Of a stretch of DNA of 36,919 bases, positions 1 through 8,562 are shown piece after piece (position 1 is the stretch's first letter; each line of letters starts with the position of its first letter). The DNA comes from Streptomyces sp. Isolate_45 (GTDB taxonomy: Bacteria > Actinomycetota > Actinomycetes > Streptomycetales > Streptomycetaceae): NCBI RefSeq assembly GCF_024721315.2, contig NZ_JANFAK020000086.1, forward strand, positions 1 to 36,919, given 5' to 3'. Below the pieces are notes generated by a model that did not search any database, had not been told where the DNA came from, and saw only the letters and a list, made by a program, of their open reading frames with translations. The position numbers and the translations under genes are program-made.

Positions 1-55
1 CACGGACCGGGCGCGGTCACGGGCCGGGCGCGGTCACGGACCAACGCGGCGGGGC
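1..55. repeat. 17-bp tandem repeat at window start
   Basis: Two adjacent 17-bp units (1-17 and 18-34) differ by one base (CACGGACCGGGCGCGGT against CACGGGCCGGGCGCGGT). A third, diverged unit begins at 35. The next 140 bases, up to the first gene, are G-rich and low in complexity, with no gene I can support. The sequence starts inside this repeat, so an assembly break here is likely. Confidence 0.6.
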
Positions 56-196
56 CGGGCACGGTGGCGGGGCGGCCACGGCCTCACGCCGGGCGCGGCC
101 GGGCGGGGTGGCGGGGCGGGCGCCGGGTGCGGTGGCACGGGCGGGCCGGTGGCATGGTGGCGGTTCGGGCCCGCGCCGGGTTGGCGGGGTGGGGCG

Positions 197-589
197 TCAG
201 GTGCGGTCGACGAAGACGCTCGTCGACTTCACGCGGGCGGTGGCGCGCATGCCGACCGCGAGGCCCAGTTCCTCCACCGCCTCCCGGGTGAGCAGCGACA
301 CCACCCGGTGGGGTCCGGCCTGGATCTCCACCTGGGCGCCGACCGTGCCCAGCTTGATGCCGGTCACGATCCCCGGGAACGCGTTGCGGGCCGACGTGTA
401 CCTGGCGTCCTCGTCCTCGGCGCCCTCCTGCGCGACCTCGACGCAGAACGCCGCCAGGTCCGGCCCGTCCACGATGCGCCGGTTGCCCTCGCGGCGCGTG
501 GGGAAGCGCCCCCCGTCGGCCCAACGGCGGGCCGTGTCAGTGCTCACGCCGAGCAGCCGGGCTGCCTGGCCGATCGTGTAGGACTCCAT
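197..589 (-). CDS. HTH regulator with C-terminal TOBE (molybdate-binding-like) domain
   Basis: 130 aa. Residues 1-50 form a MerR/excisionase-type helix-turn-helix that opens with SYTIGQAARLLGVSTDTARRW, followed by a wing rich in Arg. Residues ~65-128 form a TOBE/Mop-like beta domain (NAFPGIVTGIKLGTVGAQVEI). This pairing is typical of small actinobacterial proteins annotated as molybdopterin- or molybdate-binding HTH regulators, which often sit before modABC. Here the DNA downstream of the stop is repetitive and no transporter gene is visible. An in-frame upstream extension to 718 exists, but the Met at 589 immediately precedes the conserved HTH and is preferred. That molybdate is the ligand is inferred from the family and not shown. 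Confidence 0.85.
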   Translation of the reverse strand: MESYTIGQAARLLGVSTDTARRWADGGRFPTRREGNRRIVDGPDLAAFCVEVAQEGAEDEDARYTSARNAFPGIVTGIKLGTVGAQVEIQAGPHRVVSLLTREAVEELGLAVGMRATARVKSTSVFVDRT

Positions 590-754
590 GGGTCGCAGCC
601 TAGGGCCTCTCGTCGAACTCCCGTCGTCGCCCGGAGGGCGGCCTCGGAGTGCGACGACGGGCCCTGGCCGGTACGGCCTCCGTCGCCCCCCACTGGGCAT
701 GAGCGGGGCGTCCCCCACCCCCCTACCGGCGTCCGCGGTACGCGCCGCGTTCGG

Positions 755-1360
755 TCAGGCCGCCGCGTGTTCCGGGAGGTCGAGCGCGTGGTGCAGCACG
801 GCGTCCGACGGGGTGCCCGTGGTGGTGGTGCCGTCCGGGAGGCGGATGAGGGGGATCCCGGGCAGGTCCTCGCGCCGGACCCGTTCGAGGGCGGCGCGCA
901 GCTCATCGGCGCCTCCGTCGCGGCGGGCGACGGAGAACTCGGCGGCGATGCGCCGCAGGACCTCGGGATCGGCGATGTTCAGGCCGTCGGTGTGGTGGGC
1001 CCTGAAGAGCCGTTCGACCACGGCCTCGGCCCGGCCCTGCGCCCCGGCGTCCGCGATCAGCCGGTGCGCCTCGAACGTGTTGGACCACAGGGCCCGGTCG
1101 TGGTCGAACTCCAGGCCCTCGGCGGCGGCGAGCGCGGTGATGCGGGCGACGGCGGCATCGGCCCCGTCGCCGAACGCCCGGCGCAGCACGTTCGACTTGG
1201 GTTCGCCCTCGGTGCCCGCCTCGGGAGCCAGTTGGTAGGGGTGGAGGACGAAGTCGACCGTGCCTCCCCCGGCCCGGACGCGGGCCGCGGCCCGGCGCAG
1301 GCGGTTGAAGGCGAAGTACGACCAGACGCAAGGGATGTCGAGGGTGATTTCGATCTTCAC
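755..1360 (-). CDS. DsbA family (FrnE-like) thiol oxidoreductase
   Basis: 201 aa with a GTG start preceded by GGAGG six bases upstream. The thioredoxin-like fold with helical insert matches the FrnE/DsbA family: N-terminal strand EITLDIPCVWSYFAF, central helical region, and C-terminal GIPLIRLPDG, where the cis-Pro strand of this family lies. FrnE proteins normally carry CPWC after the first strand. Here the equivalent is C11-V-W-S14, so the resolving cysteine is replaced by Ser. This suggests an isomerase or glutathione/mycothiol-transferase-like role and not a classical disulfide oxidase (inference). It has no signal peptide, so it is cytoplasmic. It is divergent from the LuxR regulator at 1473, across a ~110-bp shared promoter region. 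Confidence 0.85.
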   Translation of the reverse strand: MKIEITLDIPCVWSYFAFNRLRRAAARVRAGGGTVDFVLHPYQLAPEAGTEGEPKSNVLRRAFGDGADAAVARITALAAAEGLEFDHDRALWSNTFEAHRLIADAGAQGRAEAVVERLFRAHHTDGLNIADPEVLRRIAAEFSVARRDGGADELRAALERVRREDLPGIPLIRLPDGTTTTGTPSDAVLHHALDLPEHAAA

Positions 1361-1472
1361 CGGGGGCCTCCAAGTACGGTTCCGGTACAGGGGACGGCTG
1401 ACGACGCAAACGTAGGAGTGCGAAGGCGTCGTGGTCATCTGTCGGATGACTGGGATCGAAGGGGGAACCTCC

Positions 1473-4199
1473 GTGCTGGTGGGGAGGGCCGAGGAACTGG
1501 CCGTGGTCGAACGGCTGCTGACCGGTGCCGGGGCCGGGCGCAGCGGGGTCCTGGTGGTCCGGGGCGAGGCGGGCATCGGCAAGACCGCCCTGCTGGACGC
1601 TGCCGTGGCCGCGGCGGGGGACGGTCCACGGGTCCTGCGCGGCACCGGCACGGAGTTCGAGAGCGCGTTGCCGTACTCCGGGCTGCACCTGCTGCTGCGT
1701 CCGGTGCTCGGCCGGATCGACGCCCTCCCCGGGGCCCAGGCGGGGGCCCTGCGGACCGCGCTCGGGATGGGCGAGGCCGCGCCGAGCGGCGGGGACCGGT
1801 TCCTGGTCGGGCTCGCGGTGCTGACCCTGCTGGCGGAACTGGCCGAGGAGCGGACCCTGTTCTGCGTGCTGGACGACGCCCAGTGGCTGGACCTGGCCTC
1901 CGCCGAGGCGCTCGTGTTCGCCGCCCGGCGGCTGCACGCGGAGCGGATCGCCGTCCTCTTCGGCGTACGGGACCCGCACGCGCCCGGGTTCCGGCCCGAC
2001 GGCTTCGACGAGTTGCGGTTGCGCCGCCTCGACACGGCGGCCGCCGGCGACCTGCTGACCCTGTACGCGGCCGACCTGCGCCACCACGAACGGCAGCGCA
2101 TCCAGCGCGAGGCGGAGGGCAACCCGCTGGCCCTCCTTGAACTCACCACCGCGCGCCGGGAGGGGCACGGGCTGTCGTACGACGGCCCGCACGGCCGGAT
2201 CGAGCAGGGCTTCGCCGCCCGGATCGGGGCGCTCCCCGAGGCTTCCGGCACCTTGCTGCTGGTCGCCGCCGCGGCCGACGAGGGCGACGCCGGCACGGTG
2301 TTCGAGGCCGCCGGGCTACTGGGGGCGGGCGTCACCGACCTGGCGCCCGCCGAGGCCCAGGGCCTGGTCAGGCTGGACGGGGGCCGGCTCGTCTTCCGGC
2401 ACCCGCTGATCCGCTCGGCGGCCTACCGGTCCGGTCCGGCGGCCCGTCGGCTCGCCGCGCACCGGGCCCTGGCCGACGCGGGCGGCGGGCACCGCGCCGC
2501 GTGGCACCGTGCCCAGGCCCAGGCCGCGCCCGACGAGGGCGTCGCCGCGGAGCTGGAACGCAGCGGCGAGCAGGTCCGTGCGCGGGGTGGTCACGCGGCG
2601 CTGGCCACGGTGTACGAGCGGGCGGCCGCCCTGAGTCCGCGGCCGGCCGAGCGGGCGCGCCGGCTGGGTTCGGCCGCCCGGGCCGCCCTTGACGCCGGAC
2701 AGTTGGACCGCGCGGGGGAGCTGGCGGAGGCGGCCCGCCGCGAACAGGGTGGCGACGCGAGGGCGCGTGCCCGGGTGGCGGAGATCGCCGCGGAGGTCGC
2801 CAACGAGCAGGGGGACCTGTCGCGGGCGCACGTCCTGCTGCTGGACGCGGCCCTGCCGATCGCGGCGGCCGAGCCGCAGGACGCCGGGCGGATGCTGTTC
2901 CTGGCGGTGGGCAGCGCGTGGGTGGCCGGTGACCCGGTGGCGGCGGCCGGTGCGGCGGCCGCGGCGGCGGAGCTGGAGCTGCCGGGCGGGTCCGCGATCC
3001 AGGCCCTGGCCCGGGTGTCCTCGCCCGACGCGGGAGTCCGGACGGCCGCGCTGCGCGCCCTGCGGGAGGCCTCGTCCGGCCCGTCGGGGGATCTGCGCGA
3101 GGGCTTGAGGGCGGCCTGCTGGAACGGCCTGCTGGGCGATCACCGGGTCGCGTACGAGCGGGCCGGGGCCGTCGAGCGGGAGTGCCGGGCGCAGGGGGCG
3201 GTGGGGCTGCTGCCGCGGGCCCTGCTGGAGGTGGCGCAGGCCCAGTTGCGGCTCGGGCTGCACCGGGACGCGCTGGCCGGGGGGACGGAGGGGCTGCGGA
3301 TCGCCTCGGACACCGGCCAGACCCGGACCCGTGCGCAGCTCGCGGCGGCCTTGGCCCAACTGGCCGCCGCGCGGGGGGACGAGGCCTGGTTCCAGGAGCT
3401 CGGCGCCCTCGCGGACGCCGTGGACCTCCCCGACGTACGGCACTTGAGGACCTCGGCCGCGATCCTGCTGGACCTGGGGCTGGGCCGCTTCGAAGCGGCG
3501 GCGGACCGGGCGGCGGCGGCTCCCGCCGGGTCGGCGTGCACCTGTTGCGGTCGGGACGCCGACGAGGTCGAGGCGGCCCTGCGGGCGGGCCGTCCCGAAC
3601 AGGCGCGGAAGGCGTTCGCGCGGCTGGCGGAGCTGGCCGGGCACTTGGACGGACCCGGCATCCACGCCGTGCGGGCCCGGTGCGAGGGGCTGCTGGCGGG
3701 CGGCTCGGCCGCCGGGGGCGGCTCGCCTGCCCCGGGCGGCGAACCGGCCGCGGGCCCCGACCCGGAGGAGCGTTTCCGGCGGGCCCTGGAACTGCACTCC
3801 GTCCGGGACACCGACCGGTTCGAGGAGGCGCGCACGGGGCTGCTGTACGGGGAGTGGCTGCGTCGGAACCGGCGTCCGGTGGACTCCCGGGGGCCGTTGC
3901 GGGCCGCCCAGGAGGCCTTCGAACGGCTCGGGGCGCGCCCGTGGGCGGAGCGGGCCGCGGCGGAGCTGCGGGCCTCGGGGGAGAGCCGGCCCGGCCCGGA
4001 GACGGAGTCCCCGACGGACCGTCTGACGCCCCAGGAGTTGCAGGTGGCCCGGCTGGCGGCGGCCGGCCTGACGAACCGTGACATCGGCTCGCAGCTCTTC
4101 CTCAGCCCCAGGACGGTCGGTTACCACCTCTACAACGCCTATCCGAAGCTGGGCGTGAGTTCCCGCGTGGAGCTGGCCCGGCTGGACCTCGCGACGTAG
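1473..4199 (+). CDS. LuxR family (LAL-type) transcriptional regulator with AAA ATPase domain
   Basis: 908 aa from the GTG at 1473, which follows GAAGGGGG at a good distance. An in-frame ATG at 1446 is the alternative. The architecture is that of large ATP-binding LuxR (LAL/MalT-type) regulators. A Walker A motif GEAGIGKT lies at about residues 31-38, and a Walker B-like VLDDAQWLD at ~130-138. A long Ala/Leu/Arg-rich helical middle region is probably TPR-like. The C-terminal LuxR HTH (~849-905) reads LTPQELQVARLAAAGLTN, then a recognition helix with SPRTVGYHLYNAYPKLGVSSR. Such proteins activate local or pathway genes; the target here is unknown. The nearest candidates are the divergent FrnE gene and the downstream MFS exporter at 4435. 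Confidence 0.93.
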   Translation: MLVGRAEELAVVERLLTGAGAGRSGVLVVRGEAGIGKTALLDAAVAAAGDGPRVLRGTGTEFESALPYSGLHLLLRPVLGRIDALPGAQAGALRTALGMGEAAPSGGDRFLVGLAVLTLLAELAEERTLFCVLDDAQWLDLASAEALVFAARRLHAERIAVLFGVRDPHAPGFRPDGFDELRLRRLDTAAAGDLLTLYAADLRHHERQRIQREAEGNPLALLELTTARREGHGLSYDGPHGRIEQGFAARIGALPEASGTLLLVAAAADEGDAGTVFEAAGLLGAGVTDLAPAEAQGLVRLDGGRLVFRHPLIRSAAYRSGPAARRLAAHRALADAGGGHRAAWHRAQAQAAPDEGVAAELERSGEQVRARGGHAALATVYERAAALSPRPAERARRLGSAARAALDAGQLDRAGELAEAARREQGGDARARARVAEIAAEVANEQGDLSRAHVLLLDAALPIAAAEPQDAGRMLFLAVGSAWVAGDPVAAAGAAAAAAELELPGGSAIQALARVSSPDAGVRTAALRALREASSGPSGDLREGLRAACWNGLLGDHRVAYERAGAVERECRAQGAVGLLPRALLEVAQAQLRLGLHRDALAGGTEGLRIASDTGQTRTRAQLAAALAQLAAARGDEAWFQELGALADAVDLPDVRHLRTSAAILLDLGLGRFEAAADRAAAAPAGSACTCCGRDADEVEAALRAGRPEQARKAFARLAELAGHLDGPGIHAVRARCEGLLAGGSAAGGGSPAPGGEPAAGPDPEERFRRALELHSVRDTDRFEEARTGLLYGEWLRRNRRPVDSRGPLRAAQEAFERLGARPWAERAAAELRASGESRPGPETESPTDRLTPQELQVARLAAAGLTNRDIGSQLFLSPRTVGYHLYNAYPKLGVSSRVELARLDLAT

Positions 4200-4232
4200 C
4201 GACGTAGCGACGCTCCACCGCCGCGCCCGCGG

Positions 4233-4274
4233 CCCGGTCATCGGGTGTTTCACGTGAAACACCCGATGACCGGG
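4233..4274. other. parS (ParB-binding) site within a 42-bp perfect palindrome
   Basis: The core GTTTCACGTGAAAC (4247-4260) with flanking T/A matches the Streptomyces parS consensus exactly. The palindrome extends outwards without a mismatch for 21 bp on each side, so in RNA it would form a strong hairpin just after the LuxR stop at 4199. It can therefore serve both as a ParB nucleation site and as a terminator. The parS identity rests on an exact consensus match; the terminator role is inferred. Confidence 0.92.
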
Positions 4275-4434
4275 TGGTGCCGGTCGGGTTCCAGGTACCC
4301 CACCCCAGTCGTTCGACAGAGGCTCCGGTCGCACCGTCGGACCTAGGTTCGGGGCGAGAGATGACGGGCGACGCACCGCCCCTCTCGATCCGGCCGTCGC
4401 GGCCGGACCCGCCGGACCGACGAGGAGGCACACC

Positions 4435-5868
4435 ATGAGCACGTCCCTGGCCGCCATCGGGGCACCCGCCCCCTCCCGACCGAACCCGTCACCCATGGCG
4501 ATAGCGATGGTCGTGATCATCGGGTCGTTCATGATCGTCCTCGACACCACGATCCTGGGTGTCGCCCTGGGCGGGCTCTCCCGGCACTTCCAGGCCCCGC
4601 TCGCCACCATCCAGTGGACGGCGACCGGTTACACGCTGGCCCTCGCGGCCGTCATCCCGATCACGGCGTGGGCCTCGGGCCGGTTCGGCACCAGGCGGCT
4701 CTACATGCTCTCCATCGCCATGTTCGGCGTCGGTTCGGCCCTGGCCGGTCTCGCCTGGAACATCGAGACGCTGATCGCGTTCCGGATCCTCCAGGGACTC
4801 GGCGGCGGCATGGTGGTGCCGCTCGGGATGGCCATGGTGCTGAACGCCTCCGCCCCGGAGAACAAGGGCCGGATGATGGGCCTGTTGGGCCTTCCCGTCC
4901 TGGTGGCGCCGCTGATCGGGCCGGTGTTGGGCGGCTGGTTGGTCGACGCGGCCTCGTGGCGCTGGATCTTCTTCATCAACGTGCCGGTCGGCATCCTCGC
5001 CCTGGTGCTCGCCGCTCGGGTCTTCCCCCGGGACACCGTCCGCAAGACCGTCCGCCTCGACGTGATCGGCCTGCTCCTGCTCTCCCCCGGCCTCTCGGCG
5101 CTGATCTACGGACTGGCCACCGGCGGTGAGCACGGTGACTTCACCTCGGCGGGAACGCTGGTGCCGAGCGTGCTGGGCGCCGCCCTGGTGCTGGGCTTCG
5201 TCGTCCGGGCCCTGCGGACCCGGTCCCCGCTGCTGGACCTGCGGCTCCTGAAGGTGCGTGCCTTCGCCAGCGGGATCGGCACGCTGGCCCTGTTCGCCGG
5301 CGCCTACTTCGGGGCCATGATGCTGGTGCCGATGTACTACCAGCTGGTCCGGGGCGAGAGCGCGACGATGTCCGGGCTGCTGGGCGTGCCGCAGGTGATC
5401 GCCACCGGCGTCGCCCTCCAGGTCACGAGCCGGCTGACCGACCGGATCCCGGCCGGACGGATCGTCCCCGTCGGGATCGTGCTCGCGGTCCTCGGGTACG
5501 GGCTGTTCACCCTGCGGCTCGGAGCGGAGACCCCGTACTGGCAGTTGGCCGGCGCGCTGACCCTGGCCGGCGCCGGCGCCGGGATGACGATGATGCCGAC
5601 CGTCACCGGCGCGACCCGGGGCTTCGCCGCCGAGCAGGTACCGGCCGCCTCGACCCTCATCAACATCAACTCGCAGATCGCCGGTTCCGCCGGTACCGCG
5701 CTGCTGTCGGTCCTGCTCACCACGGCCGCGGCCGGGGCCGGCGGGCTGGTCGAGGCCACCCCGGCGTCGGCTCCCGCACTGGCCGCCGCCTTCCAGGACA
5801 CCTACGTCTGGGTGGTCGCCCTGATGGCCGCCTCCCTGGTGCCGGCCCTCTTCCAGCCCCGCCGCTGA
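4435..5868 (+). CDS. MFS transporter, DHA2 (EmrB/QacA) type, 14 predicted TM segments
   Basis: 477 aa with an ATG start preceded by GAGGAGG. It shows the signatures of drug:H+ antiporter family 2. The first helix carries motif D1 (LDTTILGVAL), loop 2-3 carries motif A (GRFGTRRLYM), helix 5 carries motif C (GPVLGGWLVD), and helix 4 has RILQGLGGGMVVP. The length and hydrophobic profile fit 14 helices in the plasma membrane. The expected role is proton-driven efflux of a hydrophobic compound; the substrate cannot be read from sequence. It is preceded by the LAL regulator and the parS palindrome, which probably insulates it from readthrough, so it likely has its own promoter in 4275-4434. Confidence 0.93.
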   Translation: MSTSLAAIGAPAPSRPNPSPMAIAMVVIIGSFMIVLDTTILGVALGGLSRHFQAPLATIQWTATGYTLALAAVIPITAWASGRFGTRRLYMLSIAMFGVGSALAGLAWNIETLIAFRILQGLGGGMVVPLGMAMVLNASAPENKGRMMGLLGLPVLVAPLIGPVLGGWLVDAASWRWIFFINVPVGILALVLAARVFPRDTVRKTVRLDVIGLLLLSPGLSALIYGLATGGEHGDFTSAGTLVPSVLGAALVLGFVVRALRTRSPLLDLRLLKVRAFASGIGTLALFAGAYFGAMMLVPMYYQLVRGESATMSGLLGVPQVIATGVALQVTSRLTDRIPAGRIVPVGIVLAVLGYGLFTLRLGAETPYWQLAGALTLAGAGAGMTMMPTVTGATRGFAAEQVPAASTLININSQIAGSAGTALLSVLLTTAAAGAGGLVEATPASAPALAAAFQDTYVWVVALMAASLVPALFQPRR

Positions 5869-5883
5869 CCCGGAACCCCGACC

Positions 5884-5917
5884 ACGCGGCCGAGGAGCCC
5901 CCGCTCCCCGGCCGCGT
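5884..5917. terminator. hairpin between convergent MFS and hydrolase genes
   Basis: Arms ACGCGGCCG (5884-5892) and CGGCCGCGT (5909-5917) are separated by 16 bases. There is no U-tract, as is usual in Streptomyces. Its position between two convergent stops (5868 and 5925) supports a bidirectional terminator. Confidence 0.55.
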
Positions 5918-5924
5918 CGGCGCG

Positions 5925-6953
5925 TCACCGGCCGGGGACCGCCTGCGCGCCCCGGCCCTTCAGCTCTTCCAGGAAGGTGCGTTGGTCGGCGAGGAGGCCG
6001 GGCGGGAAGAGTGCCCGCGGGGCGAACAGGGCCGTCAGGGGCAGCCGCCAGGAGGAACGCTCGACGGGGGTGCGGACCAGGGCGTGGCCGGCGCCCGGGT
6101 ACCGGTGGACGGTGAGGGTGCCGGGGGCGAGCAGTTCCCGGTACACGGCTTCGGTCTCGGCGCCGTCCACGTTGAGGTCGTCGGCGCCGGAGAGCAGCAG
6201 CACCGGCACCGGCGGCATCGCGCGCAGGTCCGCGCTCGCGTCGGCCGTGTGGTTGAGCCCGATGAACGTCCAGCGCTCGGCACCGAGGTCCGGGTCGGCG
6301 TCCGCGGTCGCCCGGTACTCCTCGTACGTCGCCCCCCGCCGCAACAGCGCCAGGGTCGCCTCCCGGGCGCGCAGGGCGGCCGCGACGCGGTCGGGGCCGG
6401 CGCCCTCGGCCCGGAGTTCGGACCGCAGGTGGTATTCGCCCTGCCGGTGCCAGTTGACGGCGGTGCCGACCGCGATCACGAAGGCCACCCCCGGAGCGGG
6501 GGTCCGCGCCACCACTTTGGGCAGGACCCAACCGGCCTGGCTGGCCCCCCAGAGGCCGATCCGGTTCCCGTCGATCCCGGGGCGGGTCCGGGCCCAGGCG
6601 AGGGTGTCGGTCGTTTCGCGGGCGCGGTCGTCCATGGAGCGGGAGAGCCAGTCGGCGGGCTTGTCGAGGGACAGCGAGGCGTATCCGGCGCGGGCGAAGG
6701 CCTCCCAGTAGGGCCGGTAGAACCCGTCGTGGGTGGCGTCCACCTCGCCGTCCCCGTGCACGAACACGACGAGCGGGAAGGGGCCCGAGCCGTGGGCGGG
6801 GGTGGCCAGGACGCCCTCCAGCAGGCGTCCGTCCGCGGGCACGGTGACCTGCTGTTCGCGCAGGTCGTAGCTGTTCTGCCAGAGCACGACGCCCGTGAGG
6901 GCGGCGGCCACGAGTACGACGGCGGCCAGGGTGACGATCCATGCCTTGCGCAT
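5925..6953 (-). CDS. membrane-anchored alpha/beta hydrolase (dienelactone hydrolase-like)
   Basis: 342 aa; the ATG at 6953 follows AAGGAAG. Residues 1-28 form a positively charged start plus one hydrophobic helix (signal anchor or signal peptide). The alpha/beta-hydrolase core follows: oxyanion strand VVFVHGDGEVD, nucleophile elbow GLWGASQAGW (G-x-S-x-G with Ser as nucleophile), acid loop LLSGADDLNVD, and catalytic His in PGAGHALV. All triad residues are present, so it should be an active extracytoplasmic esterase or peptidase-like hydrolase; the substrate is unknown. It is transcribed divergently from the GNAT-PaaX pair, with an operator-like palindrome (7006-7022) between them. Confidence 0.88.
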   Translation of the reverse strand: MRKAWIVTLAAVVLVAAALTGVVLWQNSYDLREQQVTVPADGRLLEGVLATPAHGSGPFPLVVFVHGDGEVDATHDGFYRPYWEAFARAGYASLSLDKPADWLSRSMDDRARETTDTLAWARTRPGIDGNRIGLWGASQAGWVLPKVVARTPAPGVAFVIAVGTAVNWHRQGEYHLRSELRAEGAGPDRVAAALRAREATLALLRRGATYEEYRATADADPDLGAERWTFIGLNHTADASADLRAMPPVPVLLLSGADDLNVDGAETEAVYRELLAPGTLTVHRYPGAGHALVRTPVERSSWRLPLTALFAPRALFPPGLLADQRTFLEELKGRGAQAVPGR

Positions 6954-7005
6954 GTCGACTTCCTTCTCTGCTATCTGCTTGGTTCCTCTGCCGAACGCTA
7001 CTTCT

Positions 7006-7022
7006 ATCGTTTCAAAAACGAT
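7006..7022. promoter_or_regulatory. operator-like palindrome between divergent hydrolase and GNAT-PaaX genes
   Basis: ATCGTTT (7006-7012), spacer CAA, AAACGAT (7016-7022): a perfect 7-bp inverted repeat in an AT-rich stretch of an otherwise very GC-rich contig. It lies just upstream of the -10 of the GNAT gene and within the leader/promoter of the hydrolase. The PaaX-family regulator encoded at 7661 is the obvious candidate ligand (inference). Confidence 0.5.
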
Positions 7023-7042
7023 CGTAGCGGCAATGAACGTAT

Positions 7043-7048
7043 TAGACT
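7043..7048 (+). promoter_or_regulatory. -10 element of a probably leaderless GNAT transcript
   Basis: TAGACT ends seven bases before the ATG at 7056. This places the transcription start at or one base before the start codon. No Shine-Dalgarno sequence precedes the ATG, which agrees with a leaderless mRNA. No convincing -35 is visible at the standard spacing. Confidence 0.5.
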
Positions 7049-7055
7049 TGTCCTC

Positions 7056-7664
7056 ATGACGACCGAGAGCGGAAGCGTCGAGGTGCGGCGCGGGGTGCCC
7101 GACGGCGCCGAGGAACGGGTGGCCGAGCTGTACTGGGAGGCCTTCGGCCGGAAGCTGGGCGCCGCCCTCGGCCCCGCCCCGGAGGGGCGCCGGTTCATCG
7201 CCTCCCACCTCCACCGGGACCGCGCCCTCAGCGCACTGGACGAAGCCGGCCAGGTCCTGGGCGTGGCCGGCTACCAGCTCGGCGGCCGCGGCCTCGTCGG
7301 CGGCGACGCGGCTGCCGTCAGGGCCACGTACGGGCAGGTCAGGGGCCTGTACCGGGTGCTCCTGCTGGCCCTGCTGGAACGCACCCCGACGCGCGGCGAG
7401 CTCGTCATGGACGGCATCGCCGTGGATCCCGCGGCGCGGGGGCGCGGCATCGGCGGGCTGCTCCTCGACGGGATCGAGGAGGTGGCGGCCGAACAGGGCT
7501 GCCGTCGGATCCGGCTGGACGTGATCGCCGAGAACCCCCGCGCCCGCGCCCTGTACGAGCGGCGCGGCTTCCGGGCCGTCCGGGTGCGGCGCACCCCGTG
7601 GCTGCGGGAGGTCCTGGGGTTCGGAGAGGTGACGACGATGCACAAGGCGGTGGCGACCCGATGA
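7056..7664 (+). CDS. GNAT family N-acetyltransferase
   Basis: 202 aa. The acetyl-CoA binding motif A is clear: MDGIAVDPAARGRGIGGLLLDGIEE (strand 4, then the Q/RxxGxG/A loop, here RGRGIG). It is followed by motif B with NPRARALYERRGFRAV, the beta-bulge region of GNAT enzymes. The N-terminal half (YWEAFGRKLGAALGP) resembles small-molecule or protein N-acetyltransferases of actinobacteria. No SD precedes the ATG; a -10 box sits seven bases upstream. The stop overlaps the start of the PaaX-like gene (ATGA), so the two are translationally coupled and probably functionally linked. The substrate is not identifiable. Confidence 0.9.
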   Translation: MTTESGSVEVRRGVPDGAEERVAELYWEAFGRKLGAALGPAPEGRRFIASHLHRDRALSALDEAGQVLGVAGYQLGGRGLVGGDAAAVRATYGQVRGLYRVLLLALLERTPTRGELVMDGIAVDPAARGRGIGGLLLDGIEEVAAEQGCRRIRLDVIAENPRARALYERRGFRAVRVRRTPWLREVLGFGEVTTMHKAVATR

Positions 7665-8542
7665 GCACGACACGCCCGGCGGACGAGCCCGGAACCCCGA
7701 CGGGTCCGGCGGACGCGCCCGCCGTCCCCACTCGGCTGGTGGTGCACGCCCTGGTCCGCGAGGACGGTTCCGTGGACGCCGGGGAGCTCTACGAGGTCGC
7801 CGGCGCGCTCGGCATGAGCGACCAGCAGGTCCGGCTGTGCGTGAAGCGGCTCACGGCCGAGGGGCGCTTCACCCAGGAGGGCCGGGGCCGGCGTGCCGTC
7901 CTGCGGCTCACCGGCACGGCGGACGCGGAAGCGGCCGGGTTGCCCATGGTCCCCGAGGTGGCGTTCGTCCGGCACGCCTACCGGCAGGACGCGGGGCTGG
8001 AACCGTGGGACGGGACCTGGCGCCTGTTCGCCTTCGCCGTCCCGGAGGCGGCGCGCAGCGCCAGGGACGCGCTGCGGGACACCCTGACCTCCCTCGGGGC
8101 GGCCCCCGTCCAGGGCGGGCTGTACGTCACCCCGAACGAGGTCGGCCCGTACGTACGGGCCCGCGCGGCGGAACTGGGCGTCGCCGCCGGGCTGACCTGC
8201 CTGACCAGCCGGGATCTCGTCGTGGGCGGTATCGCCGGTCCGGCGGACCTCGCGGCCCGGCTGTGGCCGCTGGACGGGATCGCGCGGCGGTACGAGACCC
8301 TGCGGGCCCTCGCCGAAGGCCCGGGAGAGGGTCTCGCCCACGCCGTGACCCTGGCGGCGGCGTTCACCGAGGCCATGGGCCCGGACCCGTTGCTGCCGCC
8401 CGAGCTGCTGCCGGCCCCATGGCCCGGTGCGGCCGCCCGCGCGGCGGCGGCCGCCGCCTGGTCCCGCCTCCGGTCCGCGGCGGCCCCCGAGGGCCCGCGC
8501 CTCTTCCGGCTCTACGCAGAGGCGGTGGCCGGCCCGGCTTGA
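7661..8542 (+). CDS. PaaX family transcriptional regulator
   Basis: 293 aa from the ATG at 7661, which overlaps the GNAT stop by four bases. Residues ~24-90 form a winged-helix domain. The central domain has the family hallmark WDGTWRLFAFAVPE followed by LRDTLTSLGAAPVQGGLYVTP (PaaX middle domain). The C-terminal domain has LLPPELLPAPWPG, which is characteristic of PaaX. Family members repress phenylacetate or other catabolic genes and are released by a CoA-thioester ligand. No phenylacetate genes are present here. The likely target is its own operon and the divergent hydrolase, through the palindrome at 7006-7022 (inference). The gene is followed by a parS palindrome. Confidence 0.88.
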   Translation: MSTTRPADEPGTPTGPADAPAVPTRLVVHALVREDGSVDAGELYEVAGALGMSDQQVRLCVKRLTAEGRFTQEGRGRRAVLRLTGTADAEAAGLPMVPEVAFVRHAYRQDAGLEPWDGTWRLFAFAVPEAARSARDALRDTLTSLGAAPVQGGLYVTPNEVGPYVRARAAELGVAAGLTCLTSRDLVVGGIAGPADLAARLWPLDGIARRYETLRALAEGPGEGLAHAVTLAAAFTEAMGPDPLLPPELLPAPWPGAAARAAAAAAWSRLRSAAAPEGPRLFRLYAEAVAGPA

Positions 8543-8562
8543 GGTCGCTCCCCCGCTGGTCA

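Noticed and set aside
4247..4260. CACGTG palindrome as a LuxR or stress-regulator operator
   Set aside because: The full 14-bp GTTTCACGTGAAAC is the exact Streptomyces parS, and it recurs four times beside unrelated genes.
2316..4610. Long open frame on the minus strand opposite the LuxR gene
   Set aside because: It mirrors the LAL regulator, is rich in Arg/Gly/Pro without domains, and arises from extreme third-position GC.
5925..7673. 582-codon frame as one large hydrolase gene
   Set aside because: The Met at 6953 has an SD and a signal-anchor start; the upstream part is antisense to the GNAT gene.
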